From assembly GCF_900101125.1 (NCBI RefSeq), contig NZ_FNFL01000001.1, positions 496,001-560,000 of the forward strand: a DNA stretch of 64,000 nt, written 5' to 3'. The translations under genes were made by a program, and so were the position numbers. The notes under the pieces were generated by a model. That model was not told where the DNA came from. It ran no database searches and was given only the letters and a program-made list of their open reading frames with translations. This document shows positions 1 through 9,016 of this stretch, in pieces (position 1 is the first letter of the stretch; the number at the start of each line of letters is the position of its first letter). Source of the stretch: Sediminibacillus albus. GTDB taxonomy: Bacteria > Bacillota > Bacilli > Bacillales > Amphibacillaceae.

Positions 1-989
1 GATGGCCTTTGTTTCGGCTGTTCGGGGCTTACTTGAGACTCATCGAAACCAGTAGCAATTACTGTAACAACAATTTCATCTTTTAAATCCTCATTGATGA
101 CGGAACCAAAAATCACGTTAACTTCCTGATCCGCAGCTGAAGTCACTAAGTCGGCAGCTTCTTGAACCTCATACAAGCTGAGGTTTGCTCCACCGGTAAT
201 ATTCATTAAAACACCATGGGCACCATCAATGGAAGTTTCCAATAAAGGTGAAGAAATTGCTTTCTTAGCAGCTTCAGTAGCACGGCTTTCACCAGTAGCT
301 ACACCGATTCCCATAAGCGCAGAACCTTTATCATACATAATTGTCTTCACGTCGGCGAAGTCAACATTGATTAATCCCGGCTTAGCAATCAGGTCAGAGA
401 TACCCTGTACACCTTGACGTAACACATTATCAGCTTCGCGGAAGGCCTCCAGCATCGGTGTATTCTTATCAACGATTTCCAATAAACGGTCATTAGGAAT
501 CACAATCAAAGTATCTACATTGCTTTTTAAAGCATCTATTCCGCTGACTGCCTGTGTAGAACGCCTGCGACCTTCAAAACTGAACGGCCTAGTAACTACT
601 CCGACAGTTAGAGCCCCGATTTCTTTTGCAACTTGGGCAATGACAGGTGCTGCTCCTGTACCTGTACCGCCTCCCATTCCTGCAGTAACAAAAACCATAT
701 CGGCTCCTTGTAAAACTTCCTCAAGCTGTTCCTTACTTTCTTCGGCAGCCTTTCTCCCAACCTCAGGGTTCGCTCCAGCTCCCAAGCCGCGAGTCAATTT
801 TGATCCTATTTGCATTTTCACTTCGGCCTTAGACAAATTTAACGCCTGGGCATCGGTATTAACGGCGATAAACTCGACACCTTCCACTCCATGCTCGATC
901 ATGCGGTTGACAGCATTACTGCCTCCGCCGCCAACACCGATTACTTTAATCGTTGCTAGCTGGTCCATATTTGTATCAAACTCTAACAT
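1..989 (-). CDS. ftsZ: Cell division protein FtsZ (partial, C-terminus beyond window)
   Basis: FtsZ is the tubulin-like GTPase that forms the cytoplasmic Z ring and recruits the divisome. The first 329 residues are present; the C-terminal linker and the FtsA-binding tail lie beyond position 1. The nucleotide-binding glycine-rich loop [10 protein letters not shown] is at about residues 18-27 and the tubulin signature GGGTGTG at 106-112. The start is ATG at 987-989, preceded at good spacing by AGGAGGA. It follows ftsA by 70 bp and is probably cotranscribed with it. The visible part ends at the usual junction of the globular domain and the variable linker (reading [10 protein letters not shown]). 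Identification is certain from sequence and context. Confidence 0.98.
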   Translation of the reverse strand, partial: MLEFDTNMDQLATIKVIGVGGGGSNAVNRMIEHGVEGVEFIAVNTDAQALNLSKAEVKMQIGSKLTRGLGAGANPEVGRKAAEESKEQLEEVLQGADMVFVTAGMGGGTGTGAAPVIAQVAKEIGALTVGVVTRPFSFEGRRRSTQAVSGIDALKSNVDTLIVIPNDRLLEIVDKNTPMLEAFREADNVLRQGVQGISDLIAKPGLINVDFADVKTIMYDKGSALMGIGVATGESRATEAAKKAISSPLLETSIDGAHGVLMNITGGANLSLYEVQEAADLVTSAADQEVNVIFGSVINEDLKDEIVVTVIATGFDESQVSPEQPKQRP

Positions 990-1059
990 TTTCGTTCCTC
1001 CTAATTTGCAAGATTACAAGATTCATTGAAGTTAATTCATTCTGTAAGGGAACGCTTGT

Positions 1060-2343
1060 TTAATCAAAGAAATACTTAAACAAATTCGCGATTCCGGAGT
1101 CTTTCTTTTTATTAGGCGCTGAGTCCTTTTGTTTAGTAGTTCTTTTCGTTTTATTTAGCTTTGGAGCATCATGTTCAGCAGGCTTCACTGATGCAGAAAT
1201 TTCTTTCCCTTGTATTTTCGCATTGCTGTACGCAAACTTCAAGATTCCCACTCCAGAGGTAAACTGCGATTCTCTTACTCCTATGTAGTCAGGTATAGCG
1301 ATACGTACATTGGATTGAAATATATCCTGGGCCAGTTCCAGTGCACCTGGTATGCTTATGGTACCGCCTGTCAACACATATCCTCCTGCCAACTCCCTGT
1401 AACCCATTTTCCTTATTTCTCTTTCAGCATACGCATAAATTTCTTCTAGTCTAGCTTCAATCATATCAGAAATTTGCAATTGGTTAAATGTTTGTTTTTT
1501 ATTACTGCCAATTATGGTAGCATCAAACGTTTCTTCTTCTCTGGCATCATCAAAGAAAGCATGTCCATAGTTCAATTTGATTTCTTCCGCTTCTTCAGAA
1601 GAAGTCCGCAGACCGATTGATAAATCCTTTGTAATATTGTCTCCGCCCAGAGCTATAACACTAGTAGAAACTAAGTGGTCATTTTCGAACACGGAAACGG
1701 TGGTGCTCCCGCCGCCTACGTCAATCAATGCGACTCCCAGATTCTTTTCATCTTTTGACAATGCAATCGCCCCTGCTGATAATGGCTGTAAGCAAATATC
1801 CATAACTTGCAGGTTAGCTTTTTCCACACATTTAAGAATATTATGTAACAAGGTTCTTGAGCAAGTAATAATGGTTCCTTCCATCTCAAGCCTTACGCCG
1901 ATCATGCCGCGGGGGTCATTGATCTCATCCAAACCGTCAACAATAAATTGTTTAGGAACGACGTCGATAATTTCCCGTTCTGGAGGAACCGAAATCACCT
2001 GTGCACCATCAATCACCCTAGCGATGTCTTCATTGCCTATTTCCCTGTTTTCACTAGAAACAGCTACCACTCCATGACAAGGCTGCAATTGGATATGGTT
2101 TCCATTAATGCCTACCACAACTCTGTCGATATGCATATCAACCATTCTCTCTGCTTGTTCGACAGCAGTTTTTATCGATTGCACCGTTTGGTCTATATCT
2201 ACGATGGCACCCTTTTTCATCCCGTTTGATTTCGCTGTTCCGACTCCAATTATATTTAAGGAATCATTGAGTACTTCACCTATAATAACTTTTATTTTTG
2301 ATGTACCTATGTCAAGGCTGACTAATATTTCACTGTTGTTCAA
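1060..2343 (-). CDS. ftsA: Cell division protein FtsA
   Basis: FtsA is the actin-like ATPase that tethers FtsZ polymers to the membrane. The 427-residue product has the N-terminal DIGTSKIKV phosphate-binding segment at about 11-19, a second actin-type motif (LIDVGGGST) near 205, and a lysine-rich, low-complexity stretch before a short C-terminal amphipathic end (GIANLFKYFFD) that fits the membrane-targeting helix of the family. The start codon is TTG at 2341-2343, placed 7 nt after GGAGGTG; the B. subtilis protein begins at the same residue as I recall it. It lies directly upstream of ftsZ with its own promoter region. Confidence 0.97.
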   Translation of the reverse strand: MNNSEILVSLDIGTSKIKVIIGEVLNDSLNIIGVGTAKSNGMKKGAIVDIDQTVQSIKTAVEQAERMVDMHIDRVVVGINGNHIQLQPCHGVVAVSSENREIGNEDIARVIDGAQVISVPPEREIIDVVPKQFIVDGLDEINDPRGMIGVRLEMEGTIITCSRTLLHNILKCVEKANLQVMDICLQPLSAGAIALSKDEKNLGVALIDVGGGSTTVSVFENDHLVSTSVIALGGDNITKDLSIGLRTSSEEAEEIKLNYGHAFFDDAREEETFDATIIGSNKKQTFNQLQISDMIEARLEEIYAYAEREIRKMGYRELAGGYVLTGGTISIPGALELAQDIFQSNVRIAIPDYIGVRESQFTSGVGILKFAYSNAKIQGKEISASVKPAEHDAPKLNKTKRTTKQKDSAPNKKKDSGIANLFKYFFD

Positions 2344-2468
2344 AGAAAGGCACCTCCCAGTCTAAAACATTTTGAATAGTTCACATATTATCGAACATTT
2401 GTAATAATTACAATTAAAACAGAATCTCTAATTAAGTAAAACACTTAATGGCAATAAAGTATATGGAA

Positions 2469-2497
2469 ATTTTAAGCCATTCCAAAATTCTTTTCAA
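2469..2497 (-). promoter_or_regulatory. SigA-type promoter for ftsA-ftsZ
   Basis: On the minus strand TTGAAA (2492-2497) is followed after exactly 17 nt by TAAAAT (2469-2474). It sits in the 289-bp gap between sbp and ftsA, about 120 nt ahead of the ftsA start. In B. subtilis ftsAZ also has its own promoters in this gap, including a SigA one. The rest of the gap is AT-rich, and I see no coding sequence in it. Confidence 0.75.
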
Positions 2498-2632
2498 TAA
2501 GAAGCAGCGAATTATTTGTGATGGCTTTGTCATTGAAGCGGCAATACAACCAACTTAATATATATTCCCATCCGGTGTGTCTCATAAACCTGTTAACTTT
2601 TAGAGTATTCTACAAAAAACGACGTTTTCCTC

Positions 2633-3001
2633 TTAATTTCTTTTGAGTTTTTTCAATTTCTTTGCAAAGTACTTTTTGTCAATGAGATAGCGTCTGATCA
2701 TCGCAATATTTTGAAAAAGACGGACTCCGAAAGCAAACACGGCAGCTAAATACAAATCAATCCCTAATTGAACCCCGATAAAGGCCAGCATGGCAGCAAG
2801 CAGGACATTGAAGAAAAAGCCGCTCAAAAAGACTTTCTCATCAAATTTTTCTTCTAAATATGCTCTTATGCCGCCAAAGAGTGTATCAAACGCAGCCAAT
2901 ACGGCTATCGATAAGTAATTGGAATATTCATCTGGTATTTTGATATCCGTGAGAAGCCCCAATCCTAAACCGATAATTAAAAATAGAATGGGAAGCCACA
3001 T
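2633..3001 (-). CDS. sbp: Small basic protein Sbp (DUF1290 membrane protein)
   Basis: A 122-residue integral membrane protein with about four hydrophobic segments and a strongly basic C-terminal tail (KKYFAKKLKKLKRN), matching the small basic protein family that always lies ahead of ftsA in Bacillales. Its function is not established; location suggests an accessory role in division or envelope assembly. The ATG start (2999-3001) overlaps the stop codon of the upstream DUF881 gene by one base (TAATG), so the two are probably translationally coupled. Downstream is the ftsA promoter region. Confidence 0.9.
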   Translation of the reverse strand: MWLPILFLIIGLGLGLLTDIKIPDEYSNYLSIAVLAAFDTLFGGIRAYLEEKFDEKVFLSGFFFNVLLAAMLAFIGVQLGIDLYLAAVFAFGVRLFQNIAMIRRYLIDKKYFAKKLKKLKRN

Positions 3002-3720
3002 TATTGCTCACCTGCTTCCTCAGAATCTGTGACCTGCAGCGAATTGATAACAATTGGATCTTCATATTTGGCTAGTGTTATTTCCTCTTCATAATGGATA
3101 TCCAATTGTAGATTTTCAATCGAAAAGTCTTCTTTAGACTGGCTTACTTCCATGTAGTCAATTAATCTTTCAGGGTTGTCCGCCAATACCTTCACTTGAA
3201 TAGGAACAGAAGGCAGCGGATGGTTGTTTACATAGGTTTCCCCATTAACAGACCTTATCGGCGTAATATGGACAATTCGTTCATTTGCTACTGCTATATC
3301 CGTTGCTCCATATGCATTCAGCTCATTGATTAGTCTATTAAGCAATTCGGGAGATAGCTCAGGATATGTTTGCAGTGATTCGTTTTCCAAAAATACAGGG
3401 GTAATATCAATGATGAGTCCCGCCTTAGTGATTTCAGTAAATCCAGCCTCTTCTTTTAAAACTTCCAAGGACTCTTTAAGCGTCTGAACCTTTTCCGATT
3501 CAGATTTGGCCTGGTATTGTTCAATCGTTGTCTCGGCTTCTCTAATCTGTTGATATAATTGCTGCTGTTGTTTTTGTTCATCCTGCAATTGAGATCTAAT
3601 TTCCCAAAGGTCTCTAGTATCGCGTTCGGTTGGTTCCCGGTTCGATTGAAATTGGATCGCAACCATCAAGCCAACCAGTCCAAAGACTAGGGAAATAACT
3701 AATTTGTGCTTTATTTTCAA
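3001..3720 (-). CDS. ylxX: DUF881 protein YlxX
   Basis: A 239-residue, membrane-anchored protein of the DUF881 family. One N-terminal transmembrane helix (about 8-23) is followed by a glutamine/glutamate-rich coiled coil (about 35-80) and then the conserved alpha/beta domain, which contains the family pattern around AYGATDIAVANERIV. The start is TTG at 3718-3720 with AAAGGGG 6 nt ahead; no better in-frame start is visible. It lies 2 bp after the paralogous ylxW and overlaps sbp by one base. Function unknown; the fixed place between divIB and ftsA suggests a link to division or envelope synthesis. Confidence 0.88.
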   Translation of the reverse strand: MKIKHKLVISLVFGLVGLMVAIQFQSNREPTERDTRDLWEIRSQLQDEQKQQQQLYQQIREAETTIEQYQAKSESEKVQTLKESLEVLKEEAGFTEITKAGLIIDITPVFLENESLQTYPELSPELLNRLINELNAYGATDIAVANERIVHITPIRSVNGETYVNNHPLPSVPIQVKVLADNPERLIDYMEVSQSKEDFSIENLQLDIHYEEEITLAKYEDPIVINSLQVTDSEEAGEQ

Positions 3721-3722
3721 TG

Positions 3723-4427
3723 TTATCCCCTTTCCTTGTTGACCCTAGTGCTCATTTGAATGGCATCTATTCTTTCCATTTCTACCTCAATATTGTCACT
3801 GACTAACTCATCAACAAGTCCATCGGTTAGATTAATGCTAGAGTATAATACGTCCTGATCACCGATAGCTTCGATGGTAAAAGGGGCAGGATAAGTAACG
3901 CCGTCAACAGATATGACCGGTCCGACACAAGAAATATAACTGTCTTGAAAGACTCTTTGTCCATTAATCGAAACAGCCTCTGCTCCCGCACTAAGTAGTT
4001 CGTTTACAACCCGATGAATGTGACGTTCGTGTACAATATACTGGTTAGCATTTTCCTCAGAAGGCACATATTCAGCATCACTTAAAGATACCTTGACGCC
4101 TTCGCCGTGTACCGGAAGCTCGCCTGTAATCATTTGCAGCTGCAGCTTTCTTTCCACATAATTGTTTATTGTATCTGTTTGTCCTCCCAATTCGGACTCT
4201 AATGTTTGAATTTCCTTCCGTTTGTTTTCAAGCTCATCCCGCAATTCTTTATTTTTTTCCTCTAAGTTGATTAATTGCTGTCTATAATAAAAATCTTTTT
4301 CCCACTGCTGGTCTGTCACTTGAATGACTTGGGATTCCTTCTTTGTATGCTGGTAGCTAAAAGCGATTAAAAAACCAGAAACCAATAACACTAAAGCCAG
4401 AATGACATGCTTACCCTTCAGCTTCAT
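3723..4427 (-). CDS. ylxW: DUF881 protein YlxW
   Basis: Paralogue of the next gene: a 234-residue protein with one N-terminal membrane helix (about 7-23 of the chosen product), a long coiled coil (about 40-95) and a C-terminal DUF881 domain containing NGQRVF and VGPVISVDG. The open frame extends further upstream, but I place the start at ATG 4425-4427, which follows GAGGGTG at good spacing and gives a typical N-terminus (MKLKGKHVILALVL). With this start it overlaps the end of divIB by 17 bp, consistent with coupled translation. Function unknown. Confidence 0.88.
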   Translation of the reverse strand: MKLKGKHVILALVLLVSGFLIAFSYQHTKKESQVIQVTDQQWEKDFYYRQQLINLEEKNKELRDELENKRKEIQTLESELGGQTDTINNYVERKLQLQMITGELPVHGEGVKVSLSDAEYVPSEENANQYIVHERHIHRVVNELLSAGAEAVSINGQRVFQDSYISCVGPVISVDGVTYPAPFTIEAIGDQDVLYSSINLTDGLVDELVSDNIEVEMERIDAIQMSTRVNKERG

Positions 4428-5217
4428 CTTGCTCACCCTCTTCAGATTCCGCTTCTTTCTTCTCTTCCTGTTCCTGGTAAGATTCAAAGTACGCTCCCAC
4501 GCCGATATGGATTATCCCCTCACTGCCCGGCTCTAGCTGCGCAACAATGGAAGGATAAGATTTCATCTTATTAGAAAAATTACGGATTGAGCCTTCTACT
4601 TCATAGCCGTCATTCATGTAAAGCGCAATTCTATAGGGATTTTCTTCGGTCGGCACCCATGTAATTTCCGAGATTAAGTCGACAATATTTGACGGTAGTC
4701 TCTGCAGCTCTTTTGTCATTTCTTGTAAATATGTTTCTTTATCAAAACCGTTCAGTAATGGAGCGTCCCCTTTTGCTGTTTTCATCTTATTATCAATCAG
4801 GCTGTTGCCATTCTCTAATACTGGATAAAAGCTATCATCCTTTTTAACGTAACCAACGCGGGCAAACTCCTGTACAGTGACTTGAATCGTGGTCGGAAAT
4901 TGTTTGTCGACTTCAACCTTCTCGACAACCGGATGTCCGCTGATTTTGTCAACAACTTCATCCGTATCGACACTCCAAAAGTTATCATCTGTTGACAGTC
5001 CACTCAATGATTGAATCTCCTGGTTGTTAATGTATTGATTCCCATTGATCTCTATATTGTTAACTTGGCTGAGCGGCGACTGAAGATAAACGACAATCGA
5101 GATCAATACAAAAAATACGGAAAGGTAAAATATCAATCTGCGGTTTGCTTTCTTTTTCCTCGCTTGCTTTAGCTTAGGAATTCTATCTTCTATAGAAACT
5201 ACTTTTTTTTCCTTCAT
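4411..5217 (-). CDS. divIB: Division initiation protein DivIB/FtsQ
   Basis: DivIB is the bitopic divisome protein that forms a complex with FtsL and DivIC and regulates septal peptidoglycan synthesis. The 268-residue product has a basic cytoplasmic N-terminus, one transmembrane helix (about 27-45), a POTRA domain starting VNNIEINGNQYI (about 52-120), a beta domain, and a charged acidic tail (EEKKEAESEEGEQDEAEG), typical of Gram-positive DivIB. The ATG start (5215-5217) has AAGGA 8 nt ahead. Unlike in B. subtilis, murG and murB are not upstream; a 246-bp non-coding gap with its own promoter and a palindrome separates it from spoVE. Confidence 0.95.
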   Translation of the reverse strand: MKEKKVVSIEDRIPKLKQARKKKANRRLIFYLSVFFVLISIVVYLQSPLSQVNNIEINGNQYINNQEIQSLSGLSTDDNFWSVDTDEVVDKISGHPVVEKVEVDKQFPTTIQVTVQEFARVGYVKKDDSFYPVLENGNSLIDNKMKTAKGDAPLLNGFDKETYLQEMTKELQRLPSNIVDLISEITWVPTEENPYRIALYMNDGYEVEGSIRNFSNKMKSYPSIVAQLEPGSEGIIHIGVGAYFESYQEQEEKKEAESEEGEQDEAEG

Positions 5218-5313
5218 TTTATCTATCCTTCTTATTATTCCTCTTACCGGATACTACGGATCACCGGCAGAAAACAGTTAATCTTCATATAGTTTATTTG
5301 TTTTTCTGTATTC

Positions 5314-5344
5314 AAACAAACGGCATGCAGCATGCCGTTTGTTT
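5314..5344. repeat. 31-bp near-perfect palindrome in the divIB leader
   Basis: Two perfectly complementary 15-nt arms (5314-5328 and 5330-5344) flank one central base. The core is ACGGCATGC/GCATGCCGT and the outer parts are A/T-rich. On the minus strand the right arm ends TTTGTTTG, so it can act as an intrinsic terminator for spoVE or an attenuator for divIB. The symmetry would equally suit an operator for a dimeric regulator. It begins only a few bases downstream of the predicted divIB transcription start. Confidence 0.75.
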
Positions 5345-5357
5345 ATCTCTATTAAAA

Positions 5358-5366
5358 ATTATATCA
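5358..5366 (-). promoter_or_regulatory. Extended -10 promoter for divIB-ylxW-ylxX-sbp
   Basis: The minus strand reads TGATATAAT, a perfect -10 hexamer with the extended TGn element, about 140 nt ahead of divIB. No convincing -35 hexamer is present, as is common for extended -10 promoters. It lies in the gap left by the absent murG and murB. Confidence 0.6.
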
Positions 5367-5463
5367 TATTTTCCCGGTTCAGAAGGGAAAACGTCCGAAT
5401 AATTTCGTAGGATTAGATTATATTTTGCAGCCAATAAAGATAACCCTGATCAACAGTTTGATA

Positions 5464-6579
5464 TCACAGTTTAGCATAACGGCTGATATTTAATAAAATG
5501 CCTACAGAACATAACGTTAAGGTGAGTGAAGAACCGCCATAGCTTAGAAATGGCAGCGTAATTCCAGTTACAGGAATTAACCCGGTAACTACACTCACAT
5601 TTATCATAATTTGGATGGTAATCATACCGATAATCCCTAATCCAAGTAAACTGCCAAAAGTATCAGGAGCAGCCAGTGAAACACGTATGCCTCGCCATAA
5701 CAATAGGACAAATAAAACGATCACAAAGGACCCGCCGATAAACCCTAATTCTTCTGCCAAAATTGCAAATATGAAATCATTGTGCGGTTCAGGGAGGTAG
5801 AAAAACTTTTGCAAGCTTTGCCCTAGGCCTAACCCCATTAGCCCTCCTGGACCGATGGCATATAGCGACTGGATGATTTGGAACCCGTTTCCAAGCGGAT
5901 CCTCCCATGGATTTAAAAAGGCTGTTATCCGGTTAATCCGGTAAGGCGCTGAAATAATCAATCCCAAAAATCCAGCGATGCCCAGAATCCCTAATCCGGC
6001 AAAATGAGAAATTTTAGCGCCCGACACAAATACCATTACCATACAGGTTAAAACAAGAACGACTCCTGTTCCTAAATCCGGTTGAAGCATAATTAATCCA
6101 AATGCTACAAACACAAGCAATATAACAGGTAAAAAACCTTTTTTAAATGAAGTAATATATTTTTGATTGGAGGTTAAATAGGAAGATAAATAGATAATCA
6201 ATCCAAGCTTCATGAATTCAGAAGGCTGAATACTGAACGCCCCTACACCAATCCAGCTTCTGGCACCTCCACGTACCATACCTACACCTGGGATTAAAAC
6301 TGCCAGCAAAAGAATAAAACAGATAATCAGCAACGGTTTAGCATATTTTTGCCAAGTGATATATGGCACATTAATCAGGAAGAACATTGCAACAACGCCT
6401 GCAGCAGCAAACAAAAGCTGCCTTTTCACAAAAAAGAAAGAATCGCCGAATTTGTATTCCCCCCAAATAGCGGATGCACTATACACCATGACAACACCAA
6501 TAAGCAGCAATAGAAAAATAGTTAAAGCCAGTAAGTAGTCCGGAGAATTTTTGGATCCTTGAAAAAGCTTTTTAGACAA
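5464..6579 (-). CDS. spoVE: Stage V sporulation protein E (SEDS family)
   Basis: SpoVE is the SEDS-family peptidoglycan glycosyltransferase that works with SpoVD to make spore cortex. The product is a polytopic membrane protein of about 371 residues with roughly ten helices. The family pattern GPGGLMGLGLGQS...FYLPEPHNDFIFAILAEELGF is intact, as is the C-terminal PFLSYGGSSL. Both available starts are TTG: I prefer 6577-6579, 6 nt after GGGGTG, giving MSKKLFQGSK; the upstream TTG at 6601-6603 lacks a ribosome site. It follows murD. A second SEDS gene, ftsW, lies at 45877, so this one is assigned SpoVE by its place in the dcw cluster. Confidence 0.93.
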   Translation of the reverse strand: MSKKLFQGSKNSPDYLLALTIFLLLLIGVVMVYSASAIWGEYKFGDSFFFVKRQLLFAAAGVVAMFFLINVPYITWQKYAKPLLIICFILLLAVLIPGVGMVRGGARSWIGVGAFSIQPSEFMKLGLIIYLSSYLTSNQKYITSFKKGFLPVILLVFVAFGLIMLQPDLGTGVVLVLTCMVMVFVSGAKISHFAGLGILGIAGFLGLIISAPYRINRITAFLNPWEDPLGNGFQIIQSLYAIGPGGLMGLGLGQSLQKFFYLPEPHNDFIFAILAEELGFIGGSFVIVLFVLLLWRGIRVSLAAPDTFGSLLGLGIIGMITIQIMINVSVVTGLIPVTGITLPFLSYGGSSLTLTLCSVGILLNISRYAKL

Positions 6580-6637
6580 AAAAACACCCCATTTCCGTTT
6601 CAATCCGGTTCATGGGGGTGTGAGTAGTACAAGCCCC

Positions 6638-7987
6638 CTACTCTAATGTATGCACAGCTTCGATAAACATGTCTCCTCTTTCTTCGAATGTCCTGTATTG
6701 ATCCCAGCTTGCACAGGCAGGAGATAAGAGAATGACATCTTCTTTTTCGGAAAGCCCATATGCTTGCAGAGCGGCTTGTTTTACATCCTTGGCATATTCA
6801 ATTGTTTCTATTCCGGCTTGAGCTGCCGTCCTCGCTAATTTATCTGCCGTTTCTCCAAATACAACCATCGCTTTTACCGATTCCAGAGAAGGAATTAGCT
6901 CATCAAAAGCATTACCACGGTCCAGTCCCCCTGCCAGCAGAATGGTGGGGTGGGCAAAGGAGGATAATGCTTTACTGGTTGCCAATATGTTAGTCGCCTT
7001 TGAATCATTATAAAACAGCCTGCCGTTAATATTGGCGATAAATTGCAGCCGGTGTTTCACACCAGTAAAGGTTGACAGCACTTGGTGAATACCTTTGTTG
7101 TCAGCTCCGCCTAATTTAGCAGCAGATACTGCTGCAAGGATGTTCTCTAAGTTGTGGCTCCCGACAAGAGTAATCTCACTCAGCGCAATAATTTTCTCCT
7201 GTTTAAAGTACAAGTACTCGCTGTCGCACCAGGCACCGGCTGGTTGCTTTTCAGCTATAGAAAAAGGAACCTTTACAGCTTGGGCATTTTGGACAATATC
7301 CTCTATTTCAGGATCATTTGCATTGTAAACAACATAATCGTCGTTTGTCTGGTTCCGAAGAATGTTTGCTTTTGCCTGCTTATAATTTTCGAACGTTTTA
7401 TGGTAATCCAAATGTGCTTCAAACAAATTCAACAGCACAGATATCTTTGGCTTGAAGCTTTGGATACCCATTAATTGAAAAGAAGACAATTCGATTACCA
7501 TCTGTTCATCCATCTCCATCGTCTGGGCTGCTTCACATGCTACATTACCGATATTCCCGGCGATTTGTGTTTTACAATTGCTTTGGTTCAACATCTCAAA
7601 TATAAGTGTAGTTGTTGTCGTTTTGCCATTGGATCCTGTGATCCCGATAATGGAATCATTGACAAGACGACCTGCCAGTTCGACTTCCGTAATCACCGGT
7701 ATCCCTCTTTTTTCTGCTTCGAGAACAATTTCATTCTCATAGGGTATACCCGGATTTTTGACCAGCATATCTATGTTATCTAATACAGACATAGGGTGAC
7801 CGCCCGTAATTACATCAATGCCCAGATTTGTCAGTTCTTTGACCGATGGATCTTGCTTATTAGCTTTAAGATCATTGACACGCACTTTCTTTCCGCTGTC
7901 ATGTAGAAGTTTAGCTGCCGCAGTACCGCTCTTAGCTAGGCCGAGAACGAGTATTTGATGATAAGGAAAGTTTGTTAATGTTTTCAA
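6638..7987 (-). CDS. murD: UDP-N-acetylmuramoylalanine-D-glutamate ligase MurD
   Basis: MurD adds D-glutamate to UDP-MurNAc-L-alanine in the cytoplasmic stage of peptidoglycan synthesis. The product has an N-terminal Rossmann-like domain ([13 protein letters not shown]), the Mur ligase ATP loop [12 protein letters not shown] at about 115-126, the substrate-domain motif near EAHLDYH, and a C-terminal domain with [12 protein letters not shown] and FEERGD. The frame is open to GTG 7996, but that codon overlaps the ribosome site; I take TTG 7985-7987, 8 nt after GAGGTG, giving about 449 residues. The start overlaps the mraY stop as TTGA, so translation is likely coupled. Confidence 0.95.
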   Translation of the reverse strand: MKTLTNFPYHQILVLGLAKSGTAAAKLLHDSGKKVRVNDLKANKQDPSVKELTNLGIDVITGGHPMSVLDNIDMLVKNPGIPYENEIVLEAEKRGIPVITEVELAGRLVNDSIIGITGSNGKTTTTTLIFEMLNQSNCKTQIAGNIGNVACEAAQTMEMDEQMVIELSSFQLMGIQSFKPKISVLLNLFEAHLDYHKTFENYKQAKANILRNQTNDDYVVYNANDPEIEDIVQNAQAVKVPFSIAEKQPAGAWCDSEYLYFKQEKIIALSEITLVGSHNLENILAAVSAAKLGGADNKGIHQVLSTFTGVKHRLQFIANINGRLFYNDSKATNILATSKALSSFAHPTILLAGGLDRGNAFDELIPSLESVKAMVVFGETADKLARTAAQAGIETIEYAKDVKQAALQAYGLSEKEDVILLSPACASWDQYRTFEERGDMFIEAVHTLE

Positions 7988-8970
7988 TATGACCACACCT
8001 CAATATAGATACCGAGCGCTGCAAAAACCAATCCAACTAACCAAAAGGTAGTTACCACCCGCCATTCAGACCAGCCTATCAACTCATAGTGATGGTGCAA
8101 GGGGCTCATTTTAAACACTCGTTTTCCTGTTGTTTTAAAAGAAATAACTTGTATGATGACCGAGAGTGTTTCTAACACAAATACACCGCCAATAATAATC
8201 AGCAGTATTTCCATTTTTGTTAAAATCGCAATCGCGCCTATAGCTCCTCCCAGAGCCAGCGAGCCCGTGTCACCCATAAATACCTTTGCAGGATGGGCAT
8301 TGAAAACAAGAAAACCTAACAACGCACCCACTACTGCAAGAGAAAATATCGTCACTTCAAATTGAGTGAATCCATACCAGGCAAGTATGCCAAAAGCTCC
8401 AAATGCGATAGCTGCTGTACCTGCCAGCAATCCATCAAGCCCGTCGGTTAAGTTAACGGCATTAGAAGATCCGACAAGCATAAAAATAATCAATAACGCA
8501 TATCCCCAACCTAATTCCCACTGAACATTTGTACCGGGAATCTGGATATACGTTGGAAAATCATTGGCACGCAGGATAAAATAAAATACAAGAGAAATTA
8601 ATATCTGTCCTGCCATTTTCTGCTTGGAGGTCAACCCTAGATTTCGCTTCAGGGCTACTTTAATAAAATCGTCCAGAAATCCGAGCAGTCCAAACCCCAA
8701 TAACACAGTTAATAATAGCAATATTTGAAAACTGAACGGATTAGGGTTGAATTTTCCGATCATAATCAACGTTGTCACAGCAACACTGATAAGGATCATC
8801 ACTCCACCCATCGTCGGTGTCCCTGTCTTTTTCATGTGGGATTTAGGGCCTTCTTCTCTAATACTTTGTCCAAACTTCAATCTACGTAAGAAAGGTATAA
8901 ATACAGGAGAAATCAGGACGGTTATTAAAAAAGATATTGCCATAGTCATTAGTAATACATATTCATTCAT
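7984..8970 (-). CDS. mraY: Phospho-N-acetylmuramoyl-pentapeptide-transferase MraY
   Basis: MraY transfers phospho-MurNAc-pentapeptide to undecaprenyl phosphate to make lipid I at the inner face of the membrane. The 328-residue product is a ten-helix membrane enzyme. It has the conserved acidic motifs of the family: [10 protein letters not shown] with the aspartate pair, NLTDGLDGL, and [12 protein letters not shown], followed by the histidine-rich [11 protein letters not shown] near the C-terminus. Length and N-terminus ([14 protein letters not shown]) are typical. It lies between murF and murD. Confidence 0.96.
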   Translation of the reverse strand: MNEYVLLMTMAISFLITVLISPVFIPFLRRLKFGQSIREEGPKSHMKKTGTPTMGGVMILISVAVTTLIMIGKFNPNPFSFQILLLLTVLLGFGLLGFLDDFIKVALKRNLGLTSKQKMAGQILISLVFYFILRANDFPTYIQIPGTNVQWELGWGYALLIIFMLVGSSNAVNLTDGLDGLLAGTAAIAFGAFGILAWYGFTQFEVTIFSLAVVGALLGFLVFNAHPAKVFMGDTGSLALGGAIGAIAILTKMEILLIIIGGVFVLETLSVIIQVISFKTTGKRVFKMSPLHHHYELIGWSEWRVVTTFWLVGLVFAALGIYIEVWSY

Positions 8971-9016
8971 TTTTGTTTCCTCCTTTGCTACAAAAACCCG
9001 CCCATTTTGCAGTTCA

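Noticed and set aside
2545-2592. SigH-like element (AACAGGTTT ... GGGAAT) upstream of ftsA on the minus strand, where B. subtilis has a SigH promoter
   Set aside because: The spacing between the two parts is about three bases longer than in known SigH promoters and the -10 part matches poorly.
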